Source: Abyssogena phaseoliformis symbiont OG214
GTDB lineage: Bacteria > Pseudomonadota > Gammaproteobacteria > PS1 > Pseudothioglobaceae
Length of the DNA stretch: 64,000 nt
Assembly: GCF_016592595.1 (NCBI RefSeq)
Contig: NZ_AP012977.1
Location: forward strand, 1,403,912 to 1,467,911
Reading direction: 5' to 3'
Part shown: positions 62,603 through 64,000 of the stretch, in pieces
Layout: the number at the start of each line of letters is the position of its first letter
How positions within the stretch are numbered: position 1 is the first letter of the stretch
Notes under the pieces: generated by a model
What the model was told of the DNA's origin: nothing
Databases searched by the model: none
The model's input: only the letters and a program-made list of their open reading frames with translations
Made by a program: the position numbers and the translations under genes

Positions 62603-63807
62603 TAAAACTCAATACCTTCAATTTGTGCAATGGTATGGATATCTTTATCACCACGACCTGAAAGGTTAATAATAATATTTTTATCCTTACCCAATTCTTT
62701 TGCAAGTTTAATGCCATAAGCCACCGCATGAGAAGACTCTAACGCTGGCAAAATACCTTCAACTTTGGTAAGTGTATGAAACGCCTTTAATGCCTCTTCA
62801 TCAGTGATTGCCACGTACTGTGCACGACCACTGTCTTTTAAATATGCATGTTCTGGACCAACACCAGGATAGTCCAAACCTGCTGAGATCGAATGTCCTT
62901 CAATAATTTGCCCATTCTCATCTTCCATTAAATAAGTGCGATTGCCATGCAACACACCCACACTGCCTGCACAAAGTGGAGCGGCATGTGCAGTTGGGCC
63001 TTTTTCTAAGCCATATCCTGCCGCCTCAACACCATAGATTTCAACTGAGGCGTCATCAATAAATGTATGGAACAAACCAATCGCATTTGAACCGCCACCC
63101 ACACAAGCCACTAAAGCATCGGGCAAGCCACCCACTTGTGCAGCAAATTGCGCCTTTGCTTCTTTGCCAATAATACTTTGAAAATCTCGCACCATCATTG
63201 GGTAAGGGTGCGGACCTGCGACTGTACCAATAATATAAAACGTATCATCAATATTCGTCACCCAGTCGCGCATCGCTTCATTAAGTGAGTCTTTGAGTGT
63301 TTTTGAACCTGAAGTAACTGGAATAACCCTGGCACCTAACAACTTCATACGAAACACATTGAGTGCTTGGCGAGCCATATCCACCTCGCCCATATAAACC
63401 ACGCATTCTAGCCCCAAACGTGCTGCAACCGTTGCCGTTGCCACGCCATGCTGACCTGCGCCTGTTTCAGCAATGATGCGTATTTTACCCATACGCTTAG
63501 CAAGTAGCGCTTGGCCGATGGTGTTATTAATTTTATGCGCACCCGTATGATTTAAATCTTCACGTTTAAGGTAAATTTGGGCACCATCCAACTTCTTACT
63601 TAAATTTTGTGCATGGTAAAGTGGTGTTTCACGACCTACATAATGCTTTAAATCCTGTTCAAACTCATGAATAAAATCCTTATCGTCTTTATATTTAGCA
63701 TAAGCATCTTTGAGCTCAGTAACAGCTATCATGAGTGTTTCTGCAATGAAAACACCGCCATATTGCTCAAAATGTCCTTTATCATCTGGTAAATTGTAAT
63801 TACTCAT
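62602..63807 (-). CDS. trpB: Tryptophan synthase beta chain
   Basis: Joins indole and serine to make tryptophan; PLP enzyme. 401 residues. Contains [40 protein letters not shown] with the PLP Lys, [35 protein letters not shown] and [15 protein letters not shown]. Its start overlaps the trpF stop (ATGA). The trpA partner is about 9 kb away, next to accD. Confidence 0.98.
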   Translation of the reverse strand: MSNYNLPDDKGHFEQYGGVFIAETLMIAVTELKDAYAKYKDDKDFIHEFEQDLKHYVGRETPLYHAQNLSKKLDGAQIYLKREDLNHTGAHKINNTIGQALLAKRMGKIRIIAETGAGQHGVATATVAARLGLECVVYMGEVDMARQALNVFRMKLLGARVIPVTSGSKTLKDSLNEAMRDWVTNIDDTFYIIGTVAGPHPYPMMVRDFQSIIGKEAKAQFAAQVGGLPDALVACVGGGSNAIGLFHTFIDDASVEIYGVEAAGYGLEKGPTAHAAPLCAGSVGVLHGNRTYLMEDENGQIIEGHSISAGLDYPGVGPEHAYLKDSGRAQYVAITDEEALKAFHTLTKVEGILPALESSHAVAYGIKLAKELGKDKNIIINLSGRGDKDIHTIAQIEGIEF

Positions 63808-64000
63808 AGATTTGCTTTTTGAATAAATTTCTTAATCTTATTAATGTCTTTAATACCATTTTCACTTTCAACACCACTTGACACATCAACTGCATAAGGG
63901 TGTACTTGGTTAATAGCATCAGCTACCGTATTAGAGTTAAGCCCGCCCGCTAAAATAATAGGCAGGTTAATATCAACCTTAGCCAGGTGCCAATCAAAAT
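63804..64000 (-). CDS. trpF: Phosphoribosylanthranilate isomerase, C-terminal part
   Basis: The last 65 or so residues are in the window: [40 protein letters not shown] and [20 protein letters not shown], the TrpF phosphate-binding C-terminus (LAGGLxxxNV and DxSSGVE). The gene continues past the window edge. It is coupled to trpB by the ATGA overlap. Confidence 0.95.
   Translation of the reverse strand, partial: FDWHLAKVDINLPIILAGGLNSNTVADAINQVHPYAVDVSSGVESENGIKDINKIKKFIQKANL

Overview
The window is AT-rich DNA from a gammaproteobacterium. Core genes and gene order are gammaproteobacterial: folC-cvpA-purF-metZ, fabA-fabB, yajC-secD-secF, gshA, mnmE, ispH beside an SlpA-type PPIase. Many accessory genes are broken by point stops and frameshifts while the housekeeping genes are intact. 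That mix suggests a host-associated lineage under genome reduction. My best guess, by inference only, is a relative of the SUP05/Thioglobus sulfur-oxidising gill symbionts.

Layout. 1-4862 (minus): a decayed type IV pilus operon, probably IVb-like (secretion ATPase, GspF-type membrane protein, two prepilins, a third exported or pilin-like gene, prepilin peptidase). 4863-6199: two more broken genes (DUF4126, DUF1223). 6202-21884: a mostly intact core block: pyrE, xthA, a 550-base degraded gap, trmB-fxsA-folC-cvpA-purF-metZ-fabA-fabB, then secF/secD/yajC/serS on minus, and rhodanese, a hypothetical gene and trxC on plus. 21904-28101: a complete rRNA operon on minus (16S, tRNA-Ile, tRNA-Ala, 23S, 5S) with two near-consensus promoters, two boxA sites and unusually structured spacers. 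28105-33638 (minus): gshA-mnmE-narXL-like two-component pair-rhodanese. 33686-39380: a Nudix/ThiE fusion, then an accessory patch holding a DUF748 remnant, a broken type I-secreted adhesin with DUF285 repeats, an XRE regulator, a crippled RelE-type toxin-antitoxin pair and a second XRE scrap, then comF and yaaA. 39533-59237: core genes gltB, folA, yceF-type maf, mfd, a PfkB kinase, ispH, slpA-type PPIase, accD, trpA, hemE, rpmE, ccoI, a secreted hypothetical protein and glmU, interrupted by a broken VOC gene. 59238-62602: a decayed patch with an MFS transporter and a cytochrome b561/DUF1924/diheme cytochrome c module beside a membrane LuxR-type regulator. 62602-64000: trpB and the end of trpF.

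I see no intact mobile element, CRISPR array or complete novel operon. The most interesting signals are a family of structured repeats within the rRNA spacers, duplicated rRNA promoters that share their early transcribed sequence, the coordinated loss of heme ligands in the cytochrome module, the broken toxin-antitoxin pair with a G9 tract, and repeated Trp-to-stop mutations. Functional calls come from reading motifs and family knowledge; no database search was run.
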